Assembly (NCBI GenBank): GCA_964006375.1
Contig: OZ023264.1
Span: 174,826,295 to 174,890,294 of the forward strand
Length of the DNA stretch: 64,000 nucleotides
Direction of reading: 5' to 3'
Source: Tillus elongatus
Taxonomy: Eukaryota > Arthropoda > Insecta > Coleoptera > Cleridae
In this document: piece by piece, positions 28,263 through 43,370 of the stretch
How positions within the stretch are numbered: position 1 is the stretch's first letter
Layout of the letters: each line of letters starts with the position of its first letter
Made by a program: the position numbers and the translations under genes
Notes under the pieces: model-generated
What the model was told of the DNA's origin: nothing
The model's input: only the letters and a program-made list of their open reading frames with translations
Databases searched by the model: none

Positions 28263-29005
28263 TTACACTATGTGCTGAAAAAGCGAAAGGGGGGGGGGGG
28301 GGTGGCTCAGCTTATAAATATTACGAAAGCATGCAGCATACTCCATAAAAAAGACTACAGTGATTTTTTTACTATTTCAGTTGTTTATAAGTGCTGAAAA
28401 GGTGCATTCTGTAGAAGATATCTATGTCTGCAAACTAGAGAGAACAAAATCTTCTTAATAATAACTGCAAATAATATTTTATTAACTTTGTTAGAAAGGA
28501 AACTCAAGTAAAATTGTAATTCACTCATTAAAACTGCTTTAGTCTACTATCTCCTAGCTCCTATTAAGAGCGTGTCTCTATTTATTAACAGCAACTGTGC
28601 TCGCGCTAAGGGTTATAAGAAATTCATTTCCTCTGTTCTAGAACAGAATATATACTATATTTCTTCGTTTGTGAAAGTTGCTCACTTTGTGAGTTTTGTA
28701 AACTTTGAGAGTTGAAATGGTGCATGTGGGAAATGCTTTGGTGAAAACAACACTGAACTGTATTGCTTACACAGCAGAGAAATCTGAATAAACTTGAGGT
28801 CGCAGCAAATGCAGTTCTAACTATTTACAATAAAAGAAACGAATGTATTTAGATATTTGTTTATTTAGTTTCAAAAAGTAAAACATCTGATGTGGAAACC
28901 TTCCATATTTACATTTAACGGAGCTTCGTAATGTTGTAAGGTTAAAATGAAAGTTATAACCCAGGTGAAACCAGTTTGATACTACTGATTAAAATAAAAA
29001 AATAA
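28263..29005. other. Unassigned sequence with poly(G)
   Basis: A run of about 15 G at 28289-28303 and otherwise unrecognised sequence. Confidence 0.45.
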
Positions 29006-29007
29006 AA

Positions 29008-29084
29008 AGTCTTGACGCAGCAAATGCGTTATGGTTTTCATAAAACTTTCATAAAAATGTTTTTAATAGCAAATATGTGTGTGT
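29008..29084 (+). repeat. M module left end, interrupted by LINE
   Basis: TCTTGACGCAGCAAATGCG and AATGTTTTTAATAGCAAATA are the first ~75 bp of M. The rest is replaced by LINE sequence from about 29085. Confidence 0.75.
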
Positions 29085-30245
29085 TTTCTTTCAGCCTTTC
29101 CCAGGGCGGTATAAACAATTTCACCTCCTGAAACAAGAGGTGGGAACGTGCTCTTACAGAAATTATTCCCAATAGATATAGCAAGAGTCCAGAAGGGTTT
29201 GCCTCCGTTGGAGCTTGAGAGGACTTTGTTTATGATGTGGTTAATAAACGAGTTTTTTGCCTCAGGAATAATGCAGACAGTGGATTCTTGCGTCGTTAAA
29301 TGCTTGACGGTTTTCTTGACTGAGATTTTGTAGAAGCGTTTTGTGAGCTTGGAGTTTTTCAAGCCTGGCCTTGTTACAGTATTTAGAGAGCTAAGGCTTT
29401 TGAGTAGCTGAAGAGGTTTTCTGTATCCGTGGAAATAATACTTTTATACCCGCTTGGATGATTTTGGTGACGCTTTGTGAGATATCAGAGGGGTCAGGGT
29501 GAGAGAAGCAGACAGACGCCAATGGAAGTGAGGAAAAGTAATCACGCATTTCGTTCCAGTTCGCAGAGTAGTGCCAAAATATACGTGGGTGTGATGACTG
29601 TATGACCTCGAGTTGCATTGCGCAGGAAGCAGTGACCATGCCGTGGTCTGAGCGACCAATGGGGGCGGTGACTGATGTCTTATAGCATTCAGGTTTTGTA
29701 GTAAGAAGGAGATCCAAGGGATTTGAGCTGTGTATTGGGATGCGAGGAAAGTAAGTAGGTTACTGAACCATATTGTCTAAAGATTTGCTGACTGTGAAGG
29801 TCTCCGCTGCTCTCCTTTGTGGATCGGTTTTTAAAGATCCTAGCCATTCCTTATTATCGACATTAAAGTCACCAAGAATAGTGGCATCGGAGGAAGGATA
29901 TTCAGAAATCAGATGGTCGTTTTTTTTCAGAAAGGTGACCGGTAAATGCAACAGATGAATTTAGTTGCAGCGCTGGGAGAGAGTTTCATCCAAAATATGT
30001 ATTTTCTTCTAGCTTCCAAATTGGGGAGTCTGGTGCAAGCTAGTTTGCTACGGACGTATGCGCACACACCTCAATGCAATCTAAAGGAAGTGAGGAGCTC
30101 ATACCCCGGGATATTAAGGTGATTAGTGGCTGTTTTGGCACTGATTTGGGTTTCGGCAAGGAAGAGGATTTGGGGCCTATTAGCCTGGAGCAAATGGTGG
30201 ACTAAGTTCAGGTTAGAATTTAGGCCACATATATTCTAGATGGAT
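29085..30245 (-). pseudogene. Jockey/CR1-type LINE: APE endonuclease and linker (minus)
   Basis: Reading the minus strand from 30245: NICGLNSNLN, FLAETQISAKTA (catalytic Glu), GYELLTSFRLH, a stop, then LPNLEARRKYIFWMKLSP, and after a gap ATILGDFNVDNKEWLGS (LGDFN motif, 29951-29760), then LDLLLTTKP and PIGRSDHGMVTAS (catalytic SDH, 29717-29391), then the linker LTKRFYKISVKKTVKHLTTQ and PFWTLAISIGNNFC. These are the ordered blocks of an APE-type endonuclease upstream of a LINE reverse transcriptase. RT is missing here, although RT fragments with a compatible style occur at 40.3-41.5 and 48.9-50.1 kb. Several stops and frameshifts. Confidence 0.82.
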
Positions 30246-30249
30246 ATGT

Positions 30250-30712
30250 TAAATCTTGATGCCGTCGACCCCTGCACACCCCTCTTCCTGAGATCCGAAT
30301 GGAGGGGTATTTTATGTCCGGGATTTTTTGTACAAGGAGGAGCCACCATCATTTTTGTTTATAAGGGAAACCCAATTATACCAGAACTGGAAACGTCCGT
30401 TGTGACTTCACCGGCCCCTTGATGTAAGGGGTGGTACCTCCCCGGGCGTGAAAAGAATCATTTACTATCACGTAAAGAAAAAGTCCACTACCACCTACAA
30501 TCGCTGATTTAAAAATGTTACTAAAATCCTATATATCTTCGTGTTTTCTTGTGCTGGCAATGTGACAATACATGTCGCAAGTTCAGTGCCGATATTAATT
30601 CGGTTCTCCAGAAGTGACTGACTAGGTATACTGCAATTTTGACAAGCAAAAATAAGGTGGTTTAAGTCTGCAATGGATTTGCTATCACAGGAACATTTAG
30701 AACTTTCTATAA
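30250..30712. other. Unassigned sequence
   Basis: About 460 bp between the LINE fragment and a PLE end. It contains a 60-codon frame with no recognised domain. Confidence 0.4.
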
Positions 30713-30714
30713 TC

Positions 30715-31376
30715 CATTAAGTGAAGATTGGAACCTGTAATAAGCACTGATAAGCACTCTTGGAGAATCAAAATCACCACAACACACTTGAAAAAGACCT
30801 GACGATCATTTCACTAACAAAGTTAGCCTCATCAGAGTTGGAAAAATTCCAGCTGCTTTAAAACTAACAACACCTTATATACCGTATCTAAGGTAGAAAG
30901 CGGAACCGAGACGGGGACTAAATCGCAGGAAAATTCTGCAGTTTATTGTATTTTAATCGCCGGATGAGGGTTTTCAACTTATCTTTTACTTGATCTGAAA
31001 GATGTCGGTCTCTAGTAATTTTGGAAAGATTTAACCACAACTAAGTTGACAAAGTTTCGTTTGAAGGAAATATTTATATTCTTATATTGTCTCTCGGACG
31101 TCTCAAACTGCCCGTATTTATTTTTTAAAGCAATGTATCAGGTGACTGATAATGAATAGTGGAGCAAGGTTTATACATTTTTTGTAGAATATTTAGCAAT
31201 ATATATAATATCGAAAGAATTTAGCTGTCCTGGTTGACTAAGATTTTTTATAGTACCGTATCGTAATTGGACTAAGTGTTCTTTGAGTCTAATACCAATG
31301 GATCTTTTGTTGAAATAAATTCGACATAAGGCAAAATATAGAAGTGGGAGCCCGTGGCATATGTGGTGAGCCAGCC
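30715..31376 (-). mobile_element. Penelope-like element, 3' end (copy 3, minus)
   Basis: The minus strand reads a decayed GIY-YIG tail (RSIGIRLKEHLVQLRYGT, QLNSFDIIYIAKYS) from about 31310, then 3' UTR, ACCGTATATAAGGTGTTG, a hammerhead motif, and ends at CAGGTTCCAATCTTCACTTA. Truncated by (TA)n at 31377. Confidence 0.82.
30798..30836 (-). ncRNA. Hammerhead motif of PLE copy 3
   Basis: CTGATGA, stem II GCTAAC/GTTAGT with a TTT loop, GAAA, stem III TGATCG (one wobble), TC, AGG. The core is intact, but stem I is weak (only two pairs), so activity is doubtful. Confidence 0.65.
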
Positions 31377-31378
31377 TG

Positions 31379-31446
<68 letters not shown>
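31377..31446. repeat. (TA)n microsatellite
   Basis: TA tract truncating PLE copy 3. A further tract at 31676-31765 borders the mariner element. Confidence 0.95.
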
Positions 31447-31447
<1 letters not shown>

Positions 31448-31668
31448 CTGAAACCACTTAATTGATTAGAGTCCAACGTTCAAAATAGATTGCTACATAC
31501 TACAGGACTAAATAATACAGGTAAAATATACTACTATAACTGGCGATCGGCAAATCTCGGCCACTAAAATCCGGAACACACGAACATCGTTGTCAATGGC
31601 AATACTCAACACAATGCCAGTGCCACAGCCATTGCCCAAAAATACCGATAACATGAAATTAATTATTA

Positions 31669-31675
<7 letters not shown>

Positions 31676-31740
<65 letters not shown>

Positions 31741-31765
31741 TTATATTTATTTATTTATTTATATA
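31676..31765. repeat. (TA)n microsatellite
   Basis: TA tract with TTTA variants at its right end. The mariner 3' terminus begins at about 31769. Confidence 0.95.
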
Positions 31766-31768
31766 TAC

Positions 31769-32858
31769 GAGAGCAAGTCAATAAGTCCGTGACTTTTTGA
31801 ATGAAACACAGGTTTTTTGGCAAAAAATCATTTAATTTCTCAACATAGTCGCCTTTAAGCTCACTTTCTTTAAGTTTGGAAACAAGAAATGGTCACTTGG
31901 GGCTAAATTCGGAGGATAGAGCGGATGGGGGAGCAATTCGTGGCCCAATTTATGCAATGTTGCCATGGAGACTAAACGTGTGCACCCTTGATTTGCTTGG
32001 TGGAAAAGAACTTTTTTATTGGCCAAATGCGGTCGTTTTTTCCTTCAAATCGTCATTGAATCGGTCCAATAAGTTGGTATAATATTCGAAATTGATTTTT
32101 CTTTCCTTTTGAAGGTAATAATAATGGATTATACTGCGTCCATCCCAAAAAACGTTCGCCATGACTTTATTGGCTGACAAACCCACCTTGGCTTTCTTCG
32201 GCGCCGATTCGCACGGAGAAACCCACTGTTTTGACTGCTTCTTGGACTCTGGTGTGTTGTGGTAAATCCGTGTTTATTCCACGGTTACGAAACGGTGCAT
32301 AAACTCGTCCCTATTGCGGTTGAACAACGCCAAACACTCCTTCGAAGTTGTCACACGAGGGAGTTTGTGGTCGATTGTGAGCAAACGCGGCACCCATCTT
32401 GGGATAGCTTTCTCGTACCCAAGTGACCATGCAAAATCGAAACCACTGAGCCATGTGATACACGTATGGCTTAAACAATCTCCCGCACTTTCAATCTCCG
32501 ATCGGCCAACACCATATCGTGAATTTTTTTCAATTGTTTCGGATGTAGCGACGTTAACTGGGCGTCCAGAACGTTCGGCGTCATTTGTGCTTGTACGGCC
32601 GCAACGAAATTCAGTAAACCACTTTTTTACCATGAAGATTGGTGATACAAAGCCTCCATAGTATTTATCAAGCTTGGCCTTGGTTTGAGTTATGTTTTTT
32701 TTCGCAAAAAAATAATGTTTGATGAGCACACGAAATTAACTTTTTTCCATTCTCGTTACAACTCAAGAGGTTGTCTGCTTTCAATGGCTTTCTAACACAA
32801 AGTAAATGACGCAGCCTGTTCAAAATTTGACAGGAGTCAACTGACAGGCGCAGTGTTG

Positions 32859-32863
<5 letters not shown>
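31769..32863 (-). mobile_element. mariner (DD34D) element, degenerate (minus)
   Basis: The 3' terminal repeat lies at 31769 (ACGAGAGCAAGTCAATAAGT, CCGTGACTTTTTGAATGAAA). The 5' side ends in (TA)n at 32863 without its terminal repeat. A 5' untranslated region with CTGTCAAATTTTGAACAGG separates the (TA)n from the transposase start. The 5' terminal region of a second copy lies on the other side of the (TA)n in the opposite direction (32932-33069). Confidence 0.85.
31832..32729 (-). pseudogene. mariner transposase, broken
   Basis: The N-terminus from 32729 shows the mariner helix-turn-helix block (VKKWFTEFRCGRTSTNDAER, SGRPVNVATSETIEK) and PRWVPRLLTIDHKLPR. Where the first catalytic motif DETW should be, the sequence reads E-stop-TR. 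The second motif HQDN reads HQAN, so the aspartate is lost. The third (APSDHFLFPNLKK) keeps its aspartate. A frameshift also lies near 32590. With two of three catalytic residues and the frame lost, this is a dead copy. The family normally has about 340-350 codons. Confidence 0.88.

Positions 32864-32931
<68 letters not shown>
32864..32931. repeat. (TA)n between head-to-head mariner copies
   Basis: TA tract separating two mariner 5' regions in opposite orientation. Confidence 0.95.
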
Positions 32932-32932
<1 letters not shown>

Positions 32933-33068
32933 GATGGCCGGTCAATGAGTCCGTGATTTTTTTAATTTCCCGCCTCTTCGCAGGAAGGGCAACACTGCTT
33001 CTGTCAACAAGCATCTGTCAGTTGACTACTGTCAAATTTTGAACAGGCTACGTCATTTACTTTGTGTT

Positions 33069-33069
<1 letters not shown>
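32932..33069 (+). mobile_element. mariner 5' end fragment (plus)
   Basis: GGCCGGTCAATGAGTCCGTG (terminal repeat), then GTCAGTTGACTACTGTCAAA and ACGTCATTTACTTTGTGTTAG, matching the 5' region of the minus copy at 32760-32863. Cut off by (TA)n at 33070. Confidence 0.8.

Positions 33070-33138
<69 letters not shown>
33070..33138. repeat. (TA)n microsatellite
   Basis: TA tract truncating the plus-strand mariner fragment. Confidence 0.95.
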
Positions 33139-33142
<4 letters not shown>

Positions 33143-33900
33143 CTTTCACACTTTTTTAAGCTTTGCAATAAAAAATCTCTATTTAAAATCACTGAATATT
33201 AATTTGAAAACACTTAGTGTTTTACGTAGGAAATCACCTTTAAACTTTAATCAAACAATAGCATCGTTAAGTCCAGAGAGAAATTTCATGTTCAATTTGA
33301 AGTCGTAGATACATACACCTAAATGTATCCCAAACGCACAACACCACCCGTCATCATACGTCATATTCCAGTTGTTGAAACGTGATTACCAAACTAGTGT
33401 ATCCAGTTTATAAATTCACATTATAGAACTCATGCCAAGTAAACTCACACTAAGTGGTTGATACATCGATTACGTTGTCGTTAATTATTCGCTAGTGCTT
33501 AATTACAGGAACATGATAATCATCTCATCATACATCTTCCCCCAGATGAAATGATTGATCGCCATTTTGTCACCGGTTTGTAGATTAGGGGCGCGAATTG
33601 ACAATTTTAATCGATACATGTCAAAAACTTAATAGAATTGAAAATGCATTATGTATTTTTCATATTTGTAACTACATCTTAGAAATATATAGTTTGTGTA
33701 AAGCGTGTCACATTTAAAAATTTTGGATAATCAATTTCTCGGTGCTCTTCGTGCAGCTTAATAGGATATAATAATATAATAACATCGCAGTAGACAAACT
33801 CCGCACCCAAATTTGTTAGATTTGTACGGGGGGAGCTTACACATGCATATAAACAAAGGACAACACCCATAACTCATCAGAAGCCGGCCTTTCTACATTC
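33139..33900. other. Unassigned sequence, partly a possible SINE body
   Basis: No recognised gene. The last 200 bp may be the body of the tRNA-headed element at 33920-33998, read on the minus strand. Confidence 0.4.
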
Positions 33901-33919
33901 GAGGTAAAAAGAGAGACTG

Positions 33920-33998
33920 TCTGAATACGAGACTCGAACCCGTGACGTGCTAGTCCGATTCTAGAGGTTATTTACCTCGCAAACTGAGCTATTCGGCC
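33920..33998 (-). repeat. tRNA-like sequence (tRNA pseudogene or SINE head, minus)
   Basis: The minus strand has a near-perfect box A (TAGCTCAGTTTGC, 33991-33979) and B box (GGGTTCGAGTC, 33941-33931), with a paired T arm ACGGG/CTCGT and a partly paired acceptor stem (CCGAAT/ATTCAG). The anticodon arm does not form a canonical loop with U33, so it is unlikely to be a working tRNA. It sits directly against (TA)n at 34000. Confidence 0.65.
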
Positions 33999-34110
<112 letters not shown>

Positions 34111-34212
34111 CATGCTACATAATCCAACGATTTACTCTGGCCTTTGCTTATTGCTAAATCACGAACTACTGTATTTCTACGGGAGTGGAATGGCGTAATG
34201 AAAAGAAAAAGT

Positions 34213-36910
<2,698 letters not shown>

Positions 36911-37320
36911 TGGCAATGTTGCCAGGTTGTGTAGAATGTCTTTAATTTAAAAGAAAGCATCTTTTGTAGCTTATTATAGTAAATTTGTATTGACTTGCCT
37001 TCCAAACATTATCATCCGGGACCATATTGTCATAAGTTGTTTTATGTCCAGAAAAAGTGAAACGATAAGCTGAATTACCTCAAAAACCACAAAATAAAAA
37101 CAAAGAGTTATGCGCTAGATGCGTGTTTCGGCAACTAAGTTGTCTTCATCAGAAGCTGTCTTTAAAACAAATGTATGAGTCAAATTATCCTATTTATATA
37201 CCTAACCTATCTACAGTAAGAATGGTGTAATATTGGTGACGTAATAGCGGATAATGCAAAACCGGGTGATGGTGGTGCAATAGCGGATGATAAAATACTA
37301 TATGTTGCAATACCGTATGA
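36911..37320. other. Unassigned sequence with hammerhead-like and minisatellite motifs
   Basis: On the minus strand at about 37164-37085 there is TTCTGATGAAGACAAC, GTTGCC and GAAACACGC, the order of a PLE-type hammerhead, but stem III and the cleavage site do not fit well. From 37215 on there are imperfect repeats of units like AATAGCGGATGATA and AATGCAAAACCGGG, which resume at 38750. Confidence 0.45.
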
Positions 37321-37321
37321 C

Positions 37322-38745
37322 CCTAGCCGTCACTAGGCGGCTATATGGAAAAACCTGGGGACTAAGACCTAGTATGGCCCACTGGCTGTACATAAGGGTG
37401 GTCAGCCCATCGTTAACGTACGCGGCACTGGTCTGGTGATCTAAGGTGACACAATCCAGTGTCAAACAAAAACTAGGCAATATCCAAAGGATGGCTTGCC
37501 TAGACATCACAGGGGCTACGGCTTCAACTCCAACAGCCGCCATGGAGGTGTTGCTGGACCTGCCCCCCTACATTTAGTTATCATGGGGGAGGCCAAGCTA
37601 GGATAATACACACTAGCCTGCAATGACAGACTGAAGATCAACCCACGCTTCAGGGGCCACTGCAAAATTCTGGAGATCGTAAAGGAGCCCATGCTTAAAA
37701 CGAGGTCAGGCTTCGTGAGCCCGCGTATCTGCAGGGAAAACAATTTTACAGTCGAAATCGCCGACCGCGAGGTATGGCGGGAGGAGACACCGGGTTTACC
37801 ATTGGACGCGCTCGTCTGGTTCATGGATGGATCCGGCGGAGAGCGTGGGACCGGGGCAGGTGTTTATTCAGAAGGACCGAGGGTAAGTCATAGTATTTCC
37901 CTCGGAGCCCATGCAGCGGTCTTTCAGGCCAAAATGTACGCCATCCTGCACTGTGTGCGGGAGAACAAGAGGAGGAGCTACACCAACAAGCGCATCCGCA
38001 TAGCCACAGACAGCCAGGCAGCCTTTAAGGCCCTAGGTAGCCCACGAGTAAACTCCAGGCTGGTAAGTGAGTGCCGAGAGGGGACGAGCGACCTGGCTGG
38101 GCAGAATGAGGTTTCCCTTATCTGGGTGTCTGGGCACTCGGGGTTCAAAGGCAATGAAGAAGCTAAGCGTCTCGCGAAGAGAAAGTCAGCCGTCCTATTT
38201 GTGTGACAAGAACCGGTTATGGGCGTGAAAAAGAGCACTGCCAGGGGAACCATTAAGTCCTGGTTCAGAAACGAACACAAGGTGTGGTGGAAAGACTGTC
38301 CAGGGCTCAGACATGGTAAGTCAGTAATTGGCGAACTCAGCTAAAAAATAGCTGTGGAGCTGCTAAATCTTAGCAGAGGACAGCTCAGAAACATAACAGG
38401 TCTCTTGACGGGACACATGGACTTCAAGAAACACCTGCATAAAATGGGGCGGTCCAGGGGGACTTTGCATGTAGACTCTGCGGCGAGGGTGAGGAATCAG
38501 CCCAGCACATCTTGTGCGAGTGTAAAGCTCTGGACCGCAGAAGACAACTGATCTACGGTCGGTCTAAACCGGAGACAGAGCAATATAAAACTTCACACTA
38601 CCAATCGCTGTGCAGACTAGTTCAAGGCACAGTGATTTTGGAATGGGTGGGGTACAAAGACTAAGGGCATGCACAGTAAGCCAAAAGCTACTGTGCTATC
38701 GCGGCGGCAAAGACGCGGACGAGCCTTGAAGGAGAAAAAAACATC
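37322..38745 (+). pseudogene. LINE with RNase H domain, 3' part of ORF2, broken
   Basis: Plus-strand order: RT C-terminal region (WGLRPSMAHWLYIRVVSPSL, QRMACLDITGATASTPTAAM, LLDLPP), then RNase H (37820-38200) and a C-terminal zinc knuckle in another frame (CRLCGEGEESAQHILCECKA, about 38465-38530). RNase H shows FMDGSG (Asp kept), FQAKMYAI (the catalytic Glu is Lys), ATDSQAAF (Asp kept) and GNEEAKRLA (the Asp of the usual EAD is Lys). Two of four catalytic residues are therefore lost, besides stops and frameshifts. This layout is that of I/R1-group LINEs carrying RNase H. A second fragment lies at 17895-18150. It ends in an A-rich tail near 38745. A possible target duplication (GCAATACCGTATGAC against GCAATATCGGATGAC) is confounded by local repeats. 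Confidence 0.85.
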
Positions 38746-38749
38746 GGCA

Positions 38750-39087
38750 ATATCGGATGACTCATACCAAATAATGCAAAACTGGATGATGTAACACTGG
38801 GTGACGTAATCAAAGGACTATTGTTGTGTTAGCGGATAGGCCCAACCTGTTATGCCGATGTTGAAAGCAACCACTGATTCCTTCGTGCTATTTTAAAAAG
38901 TGCCGAATAGACCGGACACGTGTCTGAATTCATCAAATTTTGTGGATTCACTTTGTGCAATTCTGAGCTTTCAAAGCCAACTTACGATAATTCGTAGCCT
39001 AGGGTTACTATTTCCTGTGCTATGTGTCGGGTCAATCATATGTCGGGCAACGCAAGATTTTTCTGCTCTATTGAATTTTCAAGTCAC
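38750..39087. other. Unassigned sequence
   Basis: It begins with minisatellite-like ATCGGATGAC and AATGCAAAACTGGATGATG units that also occur left of the LINE, then unrecognised sequence. Confidence 0.4.
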
Positions 39088-40304
<1,217 letters not shown>

Positions 40305-41515
40305 TTTTTTTATTTTATTTTTATTTCAACAACACACCAGGACGGCTTACAGCCTAAATACTATAGTACCGTGGGTGTCGACAAGGAGGAAAGAGGCAAC
40401 TTGTTAATTCTGGACTTGAAGGTTTGGAGGTTCGGGGGAGCAGGAAAAACATGTGCCGGCACGGAATTACACAACTTGGAAGTCCTTGGGACAAAAGAGC
40501 GGGCATAACAAGATGTTCTAAGTCTGGTGACCTGGACAGTAAAAGGGTGCATTCGCTCTGTTCCCCTGGTAGATCTGTTGGGAGCAGCAGGTGGAGGAAC
40601 TATGGAAGAAAGCTCCTCTGAGCAGTGCCCGTGCCGATATCTATAAAAAAGAGAGGTCACCAACGGCACGTCGGTGGACAAAGGATGGCAGCCTTTGGGT
40701 GTGGGTAGGGTCACCGATGAGACGCATAGCTCTCTTCTGAATGGAGTCCGCGATTGCGAGTGCAGAAGGGGTAGCAGCACCCCAGATGTGGGAGCAGTAT
40801 TCGAGGTTTGGTCTTATTTGTGAAGTGTGTAAAGCATAGAGATTAGCTGGCGAAAAGTATTTGCGAGCCTGGAAGAGGAAACCTAATTTCTTAGCAGCCG
40901 CTTCTGCAATTGATGTGACATGTTGGTGCCAATTGAGATTTCGATCCACAGAGATGCCAACAAGTGAAAAGGACTCATTACTTTGAATAACTTGGTTGTT
41001 TATTGTGATGGGTCTAGGGCTGGTGTATCTCTTATGAGAAAGGAAACAAGTCTGTGATTTGGTGGGGTTGAATTGTACAAGATTTCTACTTTCCCAGTCT
41101 AATATTTTTTGGTGATCCACGGAAATAGAAACCTCCACGAGTCTGCGATCCTCATCTAGTTGGGCTAAAGAGACAGGCTTAGAATATTGTATATTTGAGT
41201 GGAGGGTGCTGTCGGCCGCGTAACTGTGAACTGGGTTGGATGTGCTAGAGAGGAGGTCGTTGATGTGGAGAAGAAAAAAAGTAGGGGCTAAAGCTGAACC
41301 TTGAGGAACTCCTGCATTCATTGGATACAGTTTAGAGAAATGGCCATCCACGACAACAGAAATGCTCCGGTTGGAGAGGAAATTTGCTGTCCACGTACAG
41401 AGTTTTGGTGGTAGGCCATAGGCCGGTAGTTTATTAAGCAGCGCTGCGTGCCAGATCTGGTCGAATGCTTTGGATATGTCTAGAGCGACAATCTGGGATT
41501 GGCCGTGTAGTTATA
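40305..41515 (-). pseudogene. Jockey/CR1-type LINE: RT C-terminal half and 3' UTR (minus)
   Basis: The minus strand from 41515: ALDISKAFDQIWHAAL (RT Asp block), LPAYGLPPKLCTW, then an open frame 41351-40641 with NAGVPQGSALAPTFFLL, HSYAADSTLHS (the catalytic YADD reads YAAD), LVGISVDRNLNWHQHV and YCSHIWGAATPSALA. After a frameshift (40780-40361) come FYRYRHGHCSEELSS, STRGTERMHPFTV and FKSRINKL. The 3' UTR ends at a TTGTTGAAATAAAA tail near 40310. 5'-truncated, as is usual for LINEs. The catalytic Asp to Ala change makes the RT dead independently of the frameshift. Confidence 0.88.
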
Positions 41516-42558
41516 TTGACTTGTTCCAAGAATGGGCGACAAAGGAAAGGAGGTCGGCAGTTGATCTGTGCTATCTCTATGAGTGTAACTAATTTTAATT
41601 TGTACAGAGCCTAGCCTAGGAATGATTTAACAATTTTTTTTCAGTCATACAGAAGGCAGAATCTTCCGCCATCTCTGATTTGGGATATACTGCATATCTT
41701 ATAAACTAAAACAAGCTTTATATGGACTATCCACGTTTTAATTAAACTTGAAATAAGTCTTGAAAATCTTAAGACGTAATTTCCTCATAAGTGACGCTTT
41801 TATACGTAAAATCGTTTGAGATTTATAGCATACAATGCTAACTATATAAAACAACACGTTAAATATACAGTAGCTTTATCACCTCGAACAGTGTTCTAAA
41901 AGGCAATTTCTGTATTTCTTCTTCCCAACTTGATATTAGTTATGTTTCTACAAGAGAACTCTGACTATAGGTAATTATAAAATCTTCATGAAGCTGAGAA
42001 GTTGAGAAAGCTCTATCCGGTGCCAGTATCGGCAGCAACAGCAGGTACGGTAGTTGTGTAGGGGCGCTATTCAAACTCTGAATTAAATCACAAATCAGCA
42101 TGAGAGTATCACAATTGAATCTGAAGTGGGAATTTCAATTTCCGATGAGGGGCTGGAGATCAACGAACATAATCCGCATAAGGAGATTCCGGTAACCACG
42201 TGAGCCTCTGCAGGATCTTCAGCAGCCTCCAGTTTACTTACAGGGCCAGAGACGCCGCCCTCCCTCATCTCCTCCGCTAACATGAGTGATATAGGAAGCG
42301 CACTTAAACACCGGCTGTAGAATCCTGTTACACGGCATTATGTAAACAAGGGCATCAGCTATCGGGAGATGGAGCCGTCAGGAGAATGGAAATTCTTTCA
42401 TTGTTGACGTTATCAATTCCAGAACGTAACAACAGGTCTGCCGCTTCTTCGACAACCGTGCTTTTCTTTTATATTTATGAAAACAACTTGTTGATTCCTT
42501 TAAGGCATTACTGAAATAGAAAACCAGTCACTTACTTACGAAATATAACTTCATACGA
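41516..42558. other. Unassigned sequence
   Basis: About 1 kb with no recognised feature. A 62-codon frame at 42095-42283 has no motif. Confidence 0.4.
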
Positions 42559-42559
42559 G

Positions 42560-42925
42560 GTAATACGAGGACAGGTCCAAAAGTCCGTGACTTTAAATGA
42601 AACACAAGTTTTTGGACAAAACATTATTTTATTTCTCAACATAGACTCCTTTGAGCTCTATACACTTCGTCCAACGTTTCTCCAATTTTTTTATCCCTTC
42701 CAAAAAATAAGATCTGTCGAGGTCCTCAAAATAGGTATTTGTTTGTTAGATGATTTCATCATGGGAGTCAAAGCTCTTTCCGCCGATCCATTTCTTTAAG
42801 TTTAGAAACAAAAAATAATCACTCGGGGCTAAATCCAGAGAGTGAGGGAGCAATTCGTAGCCCAATTTATGCAATTTCGAGATAGAGACTACACATGTGT
42901 GCATCCTTGCATTGTCTTTTGTATT
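42560..42925 (-). pseudogene. mariner 3' end fragment (minus)
   Basis: A terminal-repeat-like AGGTCCAAAAGTCCGTGACT near 42573 and, on the minus strand, LAPSDYFLFLNLKKWIGGKS (third catalytic Asp kept), then WTKCIELKGVYVEK. It is the last third of a mellifera-type mariner transposase, related to but distinct from 31769-32863. Confidence 0.8.
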
Positions 42926-42959
42926 GTTTATATTTATTTATTTCATTTTCAAAAAGTAT

Positions 42960-43370
42960 CTATAGGGCAATAGTAAATAAATGTTGAAAGGAGTTTAGGT
43001 GGAGCAAGTGCGTTATGGTAGCGAATTTTCGTAAAAATATTCCAAATGGTGATAATTCAATTTCCCATTAAACTAGAATCTTCAGTTTTGATACACACTA
43101 AAACCTATATTAAGGAGCGTGGATACTAAATTTAAAAAATAACACAATGAGCTTCACAGGCAACGACAAATTTGTTTTCGAAAACCATTTTTCTTATTTT
43201 GTTTGCAGAAACTGGTTCAATTGAGTTGGTTAAAACGGATCAACCAAGCGACTAATAAGGAAAAATACCTGCCACGTTTATAACTTGGCAGGTACATTAG
43301 CTTTTTAAATAAAAATGAAATTTTCGTTAAATTTGCAGATTAGTAAACGGGGGTTTTTAGAAAAAAAAAT
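42960..43370 (+). repeat. M2 repeat, left part
   Basis: It opens with GTGGAGCAAGTGCGTTATGG and TAGCGAATTTTCGTAAAAAT (M-type end) and shares GCGTGGATACTAAATT, AATGAGCTTC and ATAACTTGGCAGGTACAT with 44059-44633. The right terminus is missing. Confidence 0.7.

Noticed and set aside
33920..33998. Functional tRNA gene
   Set aside because: A and B boxes are good, but the anticodon arm is not canonical and the acceptor stem is mismatched. More likely a SINE head or tRNA pseudogene.
37085..37165. Additional hammerhead near 37.1 kb
   Set aside because: CTGATGA and GAAA and stem II are present, but stem III and the cleavage dinucleotide do not pair properly. Left as hammerhead-like in the region note.
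37322..38745. Target duplication of the RNase H LINE (GCAATACCGTATGAC against GCAATATCGGATGAC)
   Set aside because: The flanks are themselves imperfect repeats of similar units, so the match could exist without insertion.
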